A program made the translations under genes and the position numbers. 49,394 nt of DNA from an uncultured beta proteobacterium (GTDB lineage Bacteria; Pseudomonadota; Gammaproteobacteria; Burkholderiales; Burkholderiaceae_C): positions 1 through 49,394 of the forward strand of contig CAIPGC010000006.1 of assembly GCA_903864505.1 (NCBI GenBank), in the 5' to 3' direction. Under the pieces are notes generated by a model, which was given only the letters and a program-made list of their open reading frames with translations, did not search any database and was not told the origin of the DNA. Of this stretch, positions 21,809-30,328 are shown piece after piece (positions within the stretch are counted from its first letter, which is position 1; the number at the start of each line of letters is the position of its first letter).

Positions 21809-22777
21809 TCAGGACGGGCTGGGGTAGCGGTGGATCTCGATGGTGGAGTGCACGATCTCTTCGTGTTGCGCCAGTTGTGTGCGTACCTGCTGCGCTGTCA
21901 GTTGCGGGTCCTGGGTCACCAGCGTGAGTGCACAGGAGTAGGTTTGCTGGCCCACGCGCCAGACGTGCAGGTCGGTGATGCGGGTCTCCCGGCCCTGCAC
22001 AGTGCAAGCCACCACCTCCCGGATCTCATCAACCACCGGGTGGTCCATCTCGCGGTCGAGCAGCACCTTGCTGGTCTCCTGAATCAGGTTTTTGGACCAC
22101 ACCGCCACCAGCACTGCGCCCACCACCCCCATCACCGGGTCCAGCCACGACCAGCCATAGATCCAGCCCCCCACCAGGGCCACGATTGCCAGCACCGACG
22201 TGGCGGCATCCGCAATCACATGCACGTAGGCTGACTTCAGGTTCAGGTCGTGGCGGTGATCGTGATGACCATGGTCGTGTTCGCCATGCGCGTGGCCGTG
22301 TCCATGGCCATGACCGTGGTCATGCGCGTTGCCCAGAATCAGCGCACAGACCAGGTTCACCGCCAGGCCCAGCACGGCGATGACAATGGCTTCCTGGTAA
22401 TGGATGGCCTGAGGCGAGAACAGCCGTTCCACCGAGCCCACCACCATCAGCGTGGCTACCCCCAGCAAAAAAATGGCACTGGCAAAGCCGGCCAGGATCT
22501 CAATCTTCCAGGTGCCAAAGGCAAAGCGCGGGTCGTGCGCGTAGCGCCGCGCGGCGGCGTAAGCAAAGGCGCTCAGGCCAATGGCTACGGCGTGCGAGCT
22601 CATGTGCCAGCCATCGGCGAGCAGGGCCATGGAGTTGAACCACCAGCCCGCCACGATTTCCACCACCATGGTCAGCGCCGTGATCCACATCACCAACCGC
22701 GTGCCGCGCTCGGCCGAGCGGCTGCCTTCGTCAAACACATGGTTGTGAATCCAGTGGGTGAGTGGGTCATTGCGCAT
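21809..22777 (-). CDS. Cation diffusion facilitator, DmeF-like Co/Ni efflux transporter
   Basis: CDF fold, SMALLADGWHMSSHAVAIGLSAFAY; His-rich loop HDHGHGHGHGHAHGEHDHGHHDHRHD. Confidence 0.85.
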   Translation of the reverse strand: MRNDPLTHWIHNHVFDEGSRSAERGTRLVMWITALTMVVEIVAGWWFNSMALLADGWHMSSHAVAIGLSAFAYAAARRYAHDPRFAFGTWKIEILAGFASAIFLLGVATLMVVGSVERLFSPQAIHYQEAIVIAVLGLAVNLVCALILGNAHDHGHGHGHGHAHGEHDHGHHDHRHDLNLKSAYVHVIADAATSVLAIVALVGGWIYGWSWLDPVMGVVGAVLVAVWSKNLIQETSKVLLDREMDHPVVDEIREVVACTVQGRETRITDLHVWRVGQQTYSCALTLVTQDPQLTAQQVRTQLAQHEEIVHSTIEIHRYPSPS

Positions 22778-23356
22778 TCAGAACCCCAGACTCTTTCCGG
22801 CTCCGGCCAGTGTGGCCAGGCCCAGCAGCGCGAAAATGCCTGCGGCAATGCTGTGCACCAGTTTCATTGGAATTCTGGAAGCAAACCGGTCGCCCACAAA
22901 GACCGCCGGCACATCGGCAATCAGCATCCCCAGTGTGGTGCCAGCCACCACCACCCAGGGGTTGGGGAATTGGGCCGCCATGGCCACCGTGGCAATCTGG
23001 GTCTTGTCGCCCATCTCGGCCAGAAAGAAGGTAATGAGCGTTGCGCCAAACACGCCGAACTGTTGTGCCACCTGGGTTTCCTCCTCTTCGATCTTGTCCG
23101 GGATCAGCGTCCAGACGGCCATGGCAATGAAAGACAGGCCCAGCACCCAGCGCAGCACTTCGGGCGTGATGGCCGACGTAATCCAGGCCCCCAGCGCTCC
23201 GGCCAGTCCATGGTTGAAGACGGTGGCCAGAAAGATGCCCGCAATGATGGGCAGCGGCTTCTTGAACCGGGCCGCCAGAATAAAGGCGAGCAACTGGGTC
23301 TTGTCGCCGATTTCGGCCAGGGCCACCACTCCGGTGGAAATGAGAAACGCTTCCAT
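22778..23356 (-). CDS. TMEM165/GDT1 (UPF0016) family cation exporter
   Basis: Duplicated E-x-GD-(K/R)-T(S) motifs: ALAEIGDKTQLLAF and FLAEMGDKTQIATV; stop abuts the dmeF-like start (TGAATG). Confidence 0.9.
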   Translation of the reverse strand: MEAFLISTGVVALAEIGDKTQLLAFILAARFKKPLPIIAGIFLATVFNHGLAGALGAWITSAITPEVLRWVLGLSFIAMAVWTLIPDKIEEEETQVAQQFGVFGATLITFFLAEMGDKTQIATVAMAAQFPNPWVVVAGTTLGMLIADVPAVFVGDRFASRIPMKLVHSIAAGIFALLGLATLAGAGKSLGF

Positions 23357-23413
23357 GAAAGGGATTGGATCCTGTGCGAAAGAAAGGCTTGAGCTTACCC
23401 TAGCATTGCCCTC

Positions 23414-23503
23414 GGAGCCCGGGCGGCAGAGCGCTCTGCTTCGTGTCCCCCGGCCTACGGCCTCCTCCTTTACCTTCGCAGCGCGCTCTGCCGCCCAGGC
23501 TCC
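23414..23503. repeat. Long imperfect inverted repeat (26-bp arms, 38-nt loop with inner GGCC-TAC-GGCC hairpin)
   Basis: GGAGCCCGGGCGGCAGAGCGCTCTGC (23414-23439) pairs with GCAGCGCGCTCTGCCGCCCAGGCTCC (23478-23503), 2 mismatches. Confidence 0.8.
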
Positions 23504-26077
23504 TCAGGTGATGCGCCATCCCTGGGGCAGCAGCGTGGAGTAGCCCAGGCGCTTGAGCGTCTCCAGCAACAGTGTGCTGCACAGTCCCACGGCGAGCGCC
23601 ATGCCCAGCAACGCCAGCGACAAAGCTTCAAAGTGAAACAGCGCGCGCAGCACCGGAATACACAGTGCAGCCGCCAGCAAAGCGATAGTGGCTAGCAAGA
23701 CGCGCACCAGTGCCGGGTTGGGCCGCAGCAGGGTACGCAGCGAAGAGGCGCCGAAGGACCGGTTCACCGCAATCAGCCCGAAGTTGGCCAGCACCAGCGC
23801 AGCAAAGGTGGTGGCACGGGCCTGAGACTCGGGAATAGACTGACCCAGTAATGTGACAAACAGCAGCCCGGTGCAAACCAGGATGGCCCCGCCCTGTGCC
23901 AGACTCCAGCCCATCAGGCTGTTGCTAAACAAGGGGGCCTGTGGGTCGCGCGGCGGGCGCTCCATGATGTCGCGCTCCTCTTTCTCCGCCTCAAATACAA
24001 ACGATCCGACCGGGTCGATGACCAGTTCCAAAAACGCAATGTGTACCGGCATGAATATCACGGGCAACCCGAACAACAGCGGCAACAGCGACAAACCGGC
24101 AATCGGCACATGCACAGCAAGCACAAACGCCATGGCCTTGCGCAGGTTGTCGTATATGCGCCGCCCCAACCGGATGGCACGTACGATGGAACTGAAGTCA
24201 TCATCGAGCAGCACCAGCGCCGAAGCTTCGCGTGCCACATGCGTGCCGCGCAGTCCCATCGCAATGCCAATATGTGCGGCTTTCAGTGAGGGTGCGTCGT
24301 TGACCCCATCGCCCGTCATTGCCACCACTTCACCACGGCCTTTGAGCGCGTTGACGATTCGTAGTTTTTGCTCCGGTAACACGCGGGCAAAGACGGTGGT
24401 CTGTTGCACGCGTTCCTGCAGCGCTGCATCACTCAGCGTGGCAATTTCGGCCCCGGTCAGAACGCCACCGCTGGGGTCCAGCCCCGCCTGTGCCGCCACG
24501 GCCTGTGCCGTGGTTGCGAAATCCCCAGTCACCATGGCCACTGCAATCCCCGCTGTGCGGCACTCGCCAATGGCCTGTGTGACCCCCGGACGCAGCGGGT
24601 CGGTCAGTGCAATCAAGCCCAGGAAAGCGAAGTCAAAATCATGCTGTTGCTGCGGCCAGGCGTGGGTCTCAAACCTTGCGCGGGCCACACCCAGCACCCG
24701 CAGTCCCCGCTGCGCCATATCCTGTGCGGTGTCGAGCAACCTGCTGCGCTGCGCTGCGTCGAGGTGGCACAAATCCGCTATTGCTTCGGGCGCACCCTTG
24801 ACCGCCACCACATGGGTTTCCTGCTCGGCAGGAACTTCCCATACATGCGACATGGCCAGCATCTGGTTGCTCAGGCTGTACTCGCGAATCAGTTCCCATT
24901 GCGGGTGCCGCCCCTGCGAGGGAAGATGCGAGTACCCCAGGGCATGGATGGCTTTTTCCATCGGATCGATGGCATCGATCTCGCTCGCCAGAATGCCCGT
25001 ATCGAGCACTTCAAAAAAGTCGTCAGGCAACGCTCCGGCCTCAACTTTCCAGCACAGCATGCCGTCCGGTGTTGCAAGTCCAAGCTCGACCACCGTCATG
25101 TGGTTCTGTGTCAGCGTCCCGGTCTTGTCGGTGCACAGCACGGTGGCAGAACCCAGGGTTTCGATGGTGGCAGAGCGCCTCGCCAGCAGGTGCTGATGCG
25201 CCATGCGCCAGGCCCCCATGGTCATGAACACGGTCAGAATCAGCAGAAACTCCTGCGGCAGCATCGACATGGCCAGTGTGATTCCGGCCAGCACACCGCC
25301 CAGCCAGTCGTGGCGCAGCGCTCCATAGAGCGCGATGACCGATATGCTGAGCAGCAGGCCCACGATGGAAAACACGCGCACCAGACGTCGGGTTTCGAGG
25401 TGCAGCGGGGTTGGCGGAGTCTGCACTGCATTGAGGGTGGTGCCAATGCGACCAATCTCGCTGCGCGGGCCCGTGGCCATGACCCGTGCCAAACCCTGTC
25501 CACCCACCACCACGGTGGCAGCAAACACAAACGGCAGACCGTCGCCGCCCGGGCGTACGATGGGTACCTCGCCTGTATCAGCCACCTTGCGCACCGGGAT
25601 GGCTTCACCCGTGAGCAGCGACTCGTCGGTGAGCAGGTCATGCGCCTGCAGCACTTGGGCATCTGCGGCGACGCGCTCACCTTCACTCAGCACCAACAGG
25701 TCGCCGCAGACCACGTCGCTGCCAAGAATCGTGACCGTCTGGCCACCACGAACGACGGTTGCACGGGGACTGGTCATTTCGCGCAGTGCTTCAAGCACAC
25801 GCTCGGTACGCTGCTCCTGCACCAGCGTAATGGACATGATCACCAGCACAAAGCCAAGCAGCATCAATGCCTCGCCCCGGTCGCCCAGCAACAGGTACAC
25901 CGCGGCGGCGGCTACCAGCAACTCGAACATCGGCTCACGCACGATCTCCAGCGCGATGTGGCGCCAGGTGCGACTTTGGGTTTGCGGCAACGCGTTTGGT
26001 CCATCTTCACGAAGACGCTGCGCCGCTTGCGTCTGGGTCAGCCCAGAAAAGCCGGAAGTGTTGCCAGGGTCGCTCAT
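23504..26077 (-). CDS. Cation-translocating P-type ATPase
   Basis: LCTDKTGTLTQNHM, VKGAPEAI, VAMTGDGVNDAPSLKAAHIGIAMG; M4 region MSMLPQEFLLILTVF. Track ORF extends to 26176; MSDPGNTSG at 26077 preferred. Confidence 0.92.
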   Translation of the reverse strand: MSDPGNTSGFSGLTQTQAAQRLREDGPNALPQTQSRTWRHIALEIVREPMFELLVAAAAVYLLLGDRGEALMLLGFVLVIMSITLVQEQRTERVLEALREMTSPRATVVRGGQTVTILGSDVVCGDLLVLSEGERVAADAQVLQAHDLLTDESLLTGEAIPVRKVADTGEVPIVRPGGDGLPFVFAATVVVGGQGLARVMATGPRSEIGRIGTTLNAVQTPPTPLHLETRRLVRVFSIVGLLLSISVIALYGALRHDWLGGVLAGITLAMSMLPQEFLLILTVFMTMGAWRMAHQHLLARRSATIETLGSATVLCTDKTGTLTQNHMTVVELGLATPDGMLCWKVEAGALPDDFFEVLDTGILASEIDAIDPMEKAIHALGYSHLPSQGRHPQWELIREYSLSNQMLAMSHVWEVPAEQETHVVAVKGAPEAIADLCHLDAAQRSRLLDTAQDMAQRGLRVLGVARARFETHAWPQQQHDFDFAFLGLIALTDPLRPGVTQAIGECRTAGIAVAMVTGDFATTAQAVAAQAGLDPSGGVLTGAEIATLSDAALQERVQQTTVFARVLPEQKLRIVNALKGRGEVVAMTGDGVNDAPSLKAAHIGIAMGLRGTHVAREASALVLLDDDFSSIVRAIRLGRRIYDNLRKAMAFVLAVHVPIAGLSLLPLLFGLPVIFMPVHIAFLELVIDPVGSFVFEAEKEERDIMERPPRDPQAPLFSNSLMGWSLAQGGAILVCTGLLFVTLLGQSIPESQARATTFAALVLANFGLIAVNRSFGASSLRTLLRPNPALVRVLLATIALLAAALCIPVLRALFHFEALSLALLGMALAVGLCSTLLLETLKRLGYSTLLPQGWRIT

Positions 26078-26139
26078 GGGACCCATATTACGCGCCGTTG
26101 TGGCACCTGAACAGCACGTTTCAGTGACAGAATGATGCC

Positions 26140-26394
26140 GTGTCCGGCACCATGCAACCACCCCCAGCGCAAGCACGCAACCCGCTGCACGGCATCACGC
26201 TGGAGCGCATGGTGACGGAATTGGCGCAGCACTACGGCTGGGAAGACCTGGGCCAGCGCATTGCGGTACGTTGTTTTACCCATGACCCCAGCGTGGCCTC
26301 GAGCCTGAAGTTTCTGCGCCGGACACCCTGGGCGCGCGAGAAGGTGGAAGGTCTGTACCTGTTTATGTTGCGTGAAATTCGGCGTCGACAGTGA
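26140..26394 (+). CDS. VF530 family small DNA-binding protein
   Basis: NPLHGITLERMVTELAQHYGWEDLGQRIAVRCFTHDPSVASSLKFLRRTPWAREKVEGLY; GTG start (or ATG at 26152). Confidence 0.85.
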   Translation: MSGTMQPPPAQARNPLHGITLERMVTELAQHYGWEDLGQRIAVRCFTHDPSVASSLKFLRRTPWAREKVEGLYLFMLREIRRRQ

Positions 26395-26400
26395 GCAAAA

Positions 26401-26455
26401 TGCTATTTTATTGGTAGCTGCCTGCGCATATTCCGCGAGCGTTACAGGCATTTTC
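26401..26455 (+). repeat. Copy B of the 55-bp dispersed repeat, intergenic between convergent genes
   Basis: tgctattttattggtagctgcctgcgcatattccgcgagcgttacaggcattttc aligns without gaps with copies A, C and E. Confidence 0.65.
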
Positions 26456-26465
26456 CACCCAAAGC

Positions 26466-27611
26466 CTAGTCTTTAAAGTACCAGTAACCGGCATTCACCC
26501 ACTGCGTCAGGGCGCGGACAAAGTCGGGTTGTTTGATCGCGCTGCGCAGCAGCGTGGTGGTGAGCACGTCGTGGTCGCACAGGGCCTTGATGCCTGCCTT
26601 GGCATTGGCCCCGAAGGCGTGGCGTTCGCCGTCGACGTAGCACACGCCTTGCTTTAGTGTGGTGTCCAGATAAAAGCAGCGCAGACCGCCGGTGCGCACC
26701 AGGGGCTGCGTCTTGAGGTTGACCAGCAGATCGGCAGCGTCCATCGGTTCGTCGAGTTCCTGCAGGTCAAGCTGGCATTTGGTTCGGGACAGAAAACTGC
26801 CGGCAAAGTCGGCCACCAGGGCATCGTCGTCCAGCAGCGACTGCAGTTGCGCCCTGATGCGCGCGAAGTCGCTGGCGTTGATGTGGCCCTGGTGCTGGGC
26901 GATGGGTCGCTTGGGGTCGCTGAAAAGGGTGCTGCCACGCTCCTTGTCGATCACGTAGTCGGCAAAGCCGCTGAGCATGTCGCATGCGGACTTGCCCCGA
27001 AAGCCCACCGAATAGCTCAGCGAGGTTTCCAGCGACACACCGTCGTGTGGAAAGCCCGGCGGGATATAGAGGATGTCGCCCGGAAGCAGTTCCACGTCGA
27101 TGATGGCCTCGAAGGGGTCCACGTGCAGCAGCGCGGCGTGCGCAGCAAACTGGCGGTGTTCACCTCGGTCGCCCACGCGCCACTGGCGTCGCCCCGAGCC
27201 CTGGCAGATGAACACGTCGTACAGGTCAATGTGCGGACCGACACCGCCGCCCGGGCGGGAGTAGCTGATCATCACATCGTCGAGCCGCCACTTCGGGATG
27301 AACGCAAAGGGCGGCACCAGTTGCGCCACCCCGGGCGACCAGTGGTTGACGGCCTGCACGATCAGCGACCAGCCATTTTTGCCCAGATGGTCGTAGGACT
27401 CAAACGGACCATTCTCGGCCTGCCATTTGCCGCGCTTTTTGTAGACCAGGCGCGAGTCGATGTCTTCCTCGCAGGCCAGGCCGGCCAGTTCTTCGGGGCT
27501 GATCAGGTCTTTGAAATCTTTAAAGCCCTGGCGCAGAACCACCGGCTTTTGCTGCCAGTAGTGCTGCATGAAGTGTTCAATGGAGAAATCGGAAAGCGTG
27601 AGCTCGAGCAT
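26466..27611 (-). CDS. Cupin/JmjC ribosomal oxygenase, YcfD/RoxA-like
   Basis: KPVVLRQGF, VMISYSRPGGGVGPHIDLYDVFICQGSGRRQWRVG, LLPGDILYIPPGFPHDGVS; start at ATG 27611, not the 28370 ORF start. Confidence 0.85.
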   Translation of the reverse strand: MLELTLSDFSIEHFMQHYWQQKPVVLRQGFKDFKDLISPEELAGLACEEDIDSRLVYKKRGKWQAENGPFESYDHLGKNGWSLIVQAVNHWSPGVAQLVPPFAFIPKWRLDDVMISYSRPGGGVGPHIDLYDVFICQGSGRRQWRVGDRGEHRQFAAHAALLHVDPFEAIIDVELLPGDILYIPPGFPHDGVSLETSLSYSVGFRGKSACDMLSGFADYVIDKERGSTLFSDPKRPIAQHQGHINASDFARIRAQLQSLLDDDALVADFAGSFLSRTKCQLDLQELDEPMDAADLLVNLKTQPLVRTGGLRCFYLDTTLKQGVCYVDGERHAFGANAKAGIKALCDHDVLTTTLLRSAIKQPDFVRALTQWVNAGYWYFKD

Positions 27612-27719
27612 AGGTGACCCTTGGCGCTGCTTGGGCGCAACGCATGCGGCAATGGTAATCCACGCCGGTTGCGGACCGCCCCTGACCCTGACTACACTTG
27701 CATGCAAAGGAGCGCCGAC

Positions 27720-28424
27720 ATGATTACCCTGTATCAGTTTGAACCCGCCCTGGGCCTGCCCAACGCCAGCCCGTTTTGCATGAAGGTGGAAAACTACCTG
27801 CGCATGGCGAAGTTGCCCTACCAGGCACCGCTGGTGTCTCTGTTTGACTTTGGCAAGGCCCCCAAGGGCAAGATGCCCTATATCGACGACGACGGCAAAG
27901 TGGTGGCCGATTCGAGTTTCATCATCGAGTACCTCAAGCAGACCCATGGCGACCCGCTCGATGGCTGGCTCAGCCCTGTGCAACGTGCGCAGGCGCTGGC
28001 GTTGCAGCGTCTTATGGAAGAAGACCTGTACTGGGCGGTGGTGCACACCCGCTGGATCGACCCGGTGGGCTGGGAACTCACACGCGAGGCGTTTTTCGGC
28101 AAGCTGCCGGTGCCACTGAAATGGGTGGTCGCGCCGCTGGCGCGCCGGGGCATGGGCAAGCAGTTGCATGGCCACGGCATGGGCCGCCACAGCGCACAGG
28201 AGATTGCCGCCATTGGCGCGCGCGACATCACGGCGCTGGCCGACTTTCTGGACGACAAGCCCTATTTCATGGGCGACGCGCCCTGTTCGCTGGACGCCAT
28301 TGCCTACGCGTTTCTGGCCAATCTGGTCTGGGTCCCGCTGGAGTCGGCGCTGAAGCGCCATGCCCTGCAATACCCGCAGTTGCTGGCCTATTGCGAGCGC
28401 ATGCGGGAGCGCTATTACGGCTAG
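27720..28424 (+). CDS. Glutathione S-transferase family protein
   Basis: MITLYQFEPALGLPNASPFCMKVENYLRMAKLPYQ and KGKMPYIDDDGKVVADSSFIIEYL. Confidence 0.88.
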   Translation: MITLYQFEPALGLPNASPFCMKVENYLRMAKLPYQAPLVSLFDFGKAPKGKMPYIDDDGKVVADSSFIIEYLKQTHGDPLDGWLSPVQRAQALALQRLMEEDLYWAVVHTRWIDPVGWELTREAFFGKLPVPLKWVVAPLARRGMGKQLHGHGMGRHSAQEIAAIGARDITALADFLDDKPYFMGDAPCSLDAIAYAFLANLVWVPLESALKRHALQYPQLLAYCERMRERYYG

Positions 28425-28461
28425 CGCAAGCGCAGGGCCACCTGGATCGTCGGGAGCTGTT

Positions 28462-28626
28462 TCAGGTCATGTGCCGACCGATGATTTCCGTTCTTGAACT
28501 GGCATCACCGGGGTGCCACCCGAACGTATACGGAATCCAGATGAATGTCGTGACCACCAGAGGCAGCAATGCAATGGCCACGACGCGAAGGTATATTCCG
28601 ATGAAGGTCTTGAGAGAATGATCCAT
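28462..28626 (-). CDS. Small membrane protein candidate, 54 aa (below track length cut-off)
   Basis: MDHSLKTFIGIYLRVVAIALLPLVVTTFIWIPYTFGWHPGDASSRTEIIGRHMT*; GGAG located 7 nt upstream of ATG; one hydrophobic segment. Confidence 0.45.
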   Translation of the reverse strand: MDHSLKTFIGIYLRVVAIALLPLVVTTFIWIPYTFGWHPGDASSRTEIIGRHMT

Positions 28627-28756
28627 TGCCTACTCCAACTGGTTGCTGTCACGGGGTCATGATAGGAATGCATTCTTAAAATTTTCTGATCTCACTACCA
28701 GACCCTTAGGTAGCGCCTGTTCCCCGGACCCTTTAGCGGACCGAATGTGCGTCAAC

Positions 28757-28795
28757 ACACGGTGTCGTGATTGGGCTATGGTTGGCGCACCGTGT
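28757..28795. repeat. Inverted repeat ACACGGTG-N23-CACCGTGT
   Basis: Perfect 8-bp arms at 28757-28764 and 28788-28795. Confidence 0.55.
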
Positions 28796-28818
28796 TCAGC
28801 GCCTCTGTGAACTCATCG

Positions 28819-30126
28819 TCAGCGCAACCAGACAGCATCCAGGGAGATGCCACCCCATGGATCGGGTTCGGTGGAAAACTTTCCACGCGAGAGCAGGGTC
28901 TGGTCGCGCGCTTTGGCGTACGGATGCACTGCCGTACCACCCTCCTTCAGTTGCTCGGCATCGAGGGCATCATCGTGCAGCGTCAGGAAAATTCGGTGTG
29001 GATCACTGCGCAAACTCAGCCCGACCCGGCCCACCGCTTCGCATTCTGCAAGTACGCCGAATGCACTCTCTACCACCCGAAAAATAATGACCCGCAGTGA
29101 GTCGGGAATGTCCGTCTCGATCAGGTCGAACGAGGTTTCGAGCCCAATGTGTTGATACTTTTCTCCAAATTCGCGACACATTGCACGCAAAGCCGAAATC
29201 AATCCCAGGTCGTTGAGGATCGGGGGGTGCAGGCCCACAGCGACCGAGCGCACTTCGCGGGTTGCCGCCTGCAGTGGACGAATGATCCCTTCCAGCATGG
29301 GCAATACCTTTCCGTTATCTGCGTTGCACGCGTGGGATGCGTTTTCGATGGCAAAGGTAACTGCCGCCAGCGTCTGCGCGACACGTTCGTGCAGTTCAAA
29401 AGCGATGTGCTGCTTCTCGTTTTCCTGGGTGTTGAGCATGCGTGCGGAAAGGGCGCCAATCAGCTCGGAGTGCTCGCGCAAATCCGCTTCAGCGCGCTTG
29501 CGTTCGGTAATGTCGCGCAGGAAGACAAAGCACTGGCCCTCGCCATTATCGCGATAGCTTGCACTGGCTTCCACATGCCATAGCGATCCATCCTTGCGCC
29601 GATGCATTGATTCAAACTGACCGCTGCCTGTAGAGATGATTTGCTGCATGGACGCCTCGGTCGCCGCTGCGGTTTCTGGTGCCTCCAGATCGGTAAGCCG
29701 CATACCGAGCAGTTCCCCACGCGTGTAACCGGACTGACGCATATACCTGGTGTTCACCTCGCGCAGTCTGCCATTCACATCAACAATGCAGAATCCATCG
29801 AGTGTGGTTGCCAGGATGTGGCGATGCGCTTCGTCGCTTTCTCGGAGTGCCTGCTCGGCCAATTCGCGCTCGGAAATGTGCCTGGTCAAGGGGCGAAAGA
29901 CGAAATAGAACAGGACGGGGGCAACCATGAGGGAGAGCAGGGTCGAATCGAGCAGTGCGTCTCTCCACCCGGTAACACGCGGAAACATATCGAGAAACAA
30001 CATGACCATCGTCTCGCCGACGAAAATGGAGCACGCCAGAATGACAAAAAGGCGCCCGGGCGATTGCGCTACGGTTGGTCTGACAGTCATTGATGAGTGG
30101 CCTTCGAAGCGCGAAGAGTTGTCCAT
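28819..30126 (-). CDS. PAS domain protein with HisKA_3-type phosphoacceptor region and degenerate ATPase domain
   Basis: Two TM segments, PAS (ATTLDGFCIVDVNGRL..), HIAFELHERVAQTLAAVTFAIE H-box; C-terminal region lacks recognisable N and G boxes. Start may be 30090. Confidence 0.75.
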   Translation of the reverse strand: MDNSSRFEGHSSMTVRPTVAQSPGRLFVILACSIFVGETMVMLFLDMFPRVTGWRDALLDSTLLSLMVAPVLFYFVFRPLTRHISERELAEQALRESDEAHRHILATTLDGFCIVDVNGRLREVNTRYMRQSGYTRGELLGMRLTDLEAPETAAATEASMQQIISTGSGQFESMHRRKDGSLWHVEASASYRDNGEGQCFVFLRDITERKRAEADLREHSELIGALSARMLNTQENEKQHIAFELHERVAQTLAAVTFAIENASHACNADNGKVLPMLEGIIRPLQAATREVRSVAVGLHPPILNDLGLISALRAMCREFGEKYQHIGLETSFDLIETDIPDSLRVIIFRVVESAFGVLAECEAVGRVGLSLRSDPHRIFLTLHDDALDAEQLKEGGTAVHPYAKARDQTLLSRGKFSTEPDPWGGISLDAVWLR

Positions 30127-30295
30127 TGACGATGATTCAGTAAGCCCATCGGTACTCGGTAGCCAGCAATTCTGTCACACCAGTCGCCTGGGAAGGCGAG
30201 GCACTCGGGTCCGAGCGTCCGCAACGGGTCCGGTTGGCCGAAAATCTCCGCAGGCGCTGTCACGCAAGCCTTCGTAGGCAGGGGCTGCGGCGCTA

Positions 30296-30315
30296 TACTG
30301 GTGTTTTAACCAGTA
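30296..30315. promoter_or_regulatory. Candidate LexA/SOS box TACTGGTGTTTTAACCAGTA
   Basis: Perfect outer palindrome TACTGG/CCAGTA with E. coli-like TACTG-N10-CAGTA spacing; ends 13 nt before the dnaE2 ATG. Confidence 0.65.
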
Positions 30316-30328
30316 TGACTAGCCACCC

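Noticed and set aside
22240-22335. GAT/CAT-rich repetitive tract as a microsatellite
   Set aside because: Encodes the ordinary His-rich metal-binding loop of a CDF transporter.
22250-26110. Large plus-strand ORFs (22250-23392, 23853-25196, 24404-26110) antisense to the metal transporters
   Set aside because: Low-complexity translations typical of GC-rich shadow frames; the opposite strand carries intact families.
27612-28370. N-terminal extension of the 634-aa ORF upstream of the RoxA-like cupin
   Set aside because: Antisense to GST with no domain similarity; the cupin starts naturally at MLELTLSDF (27611).
28771-29100. Overlapping 106-109 aa plus-strand ORFs opposite the PAS-kinase C-terminus
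   Set aside because: No motif support; sequence better explained by the minus-strand gene.
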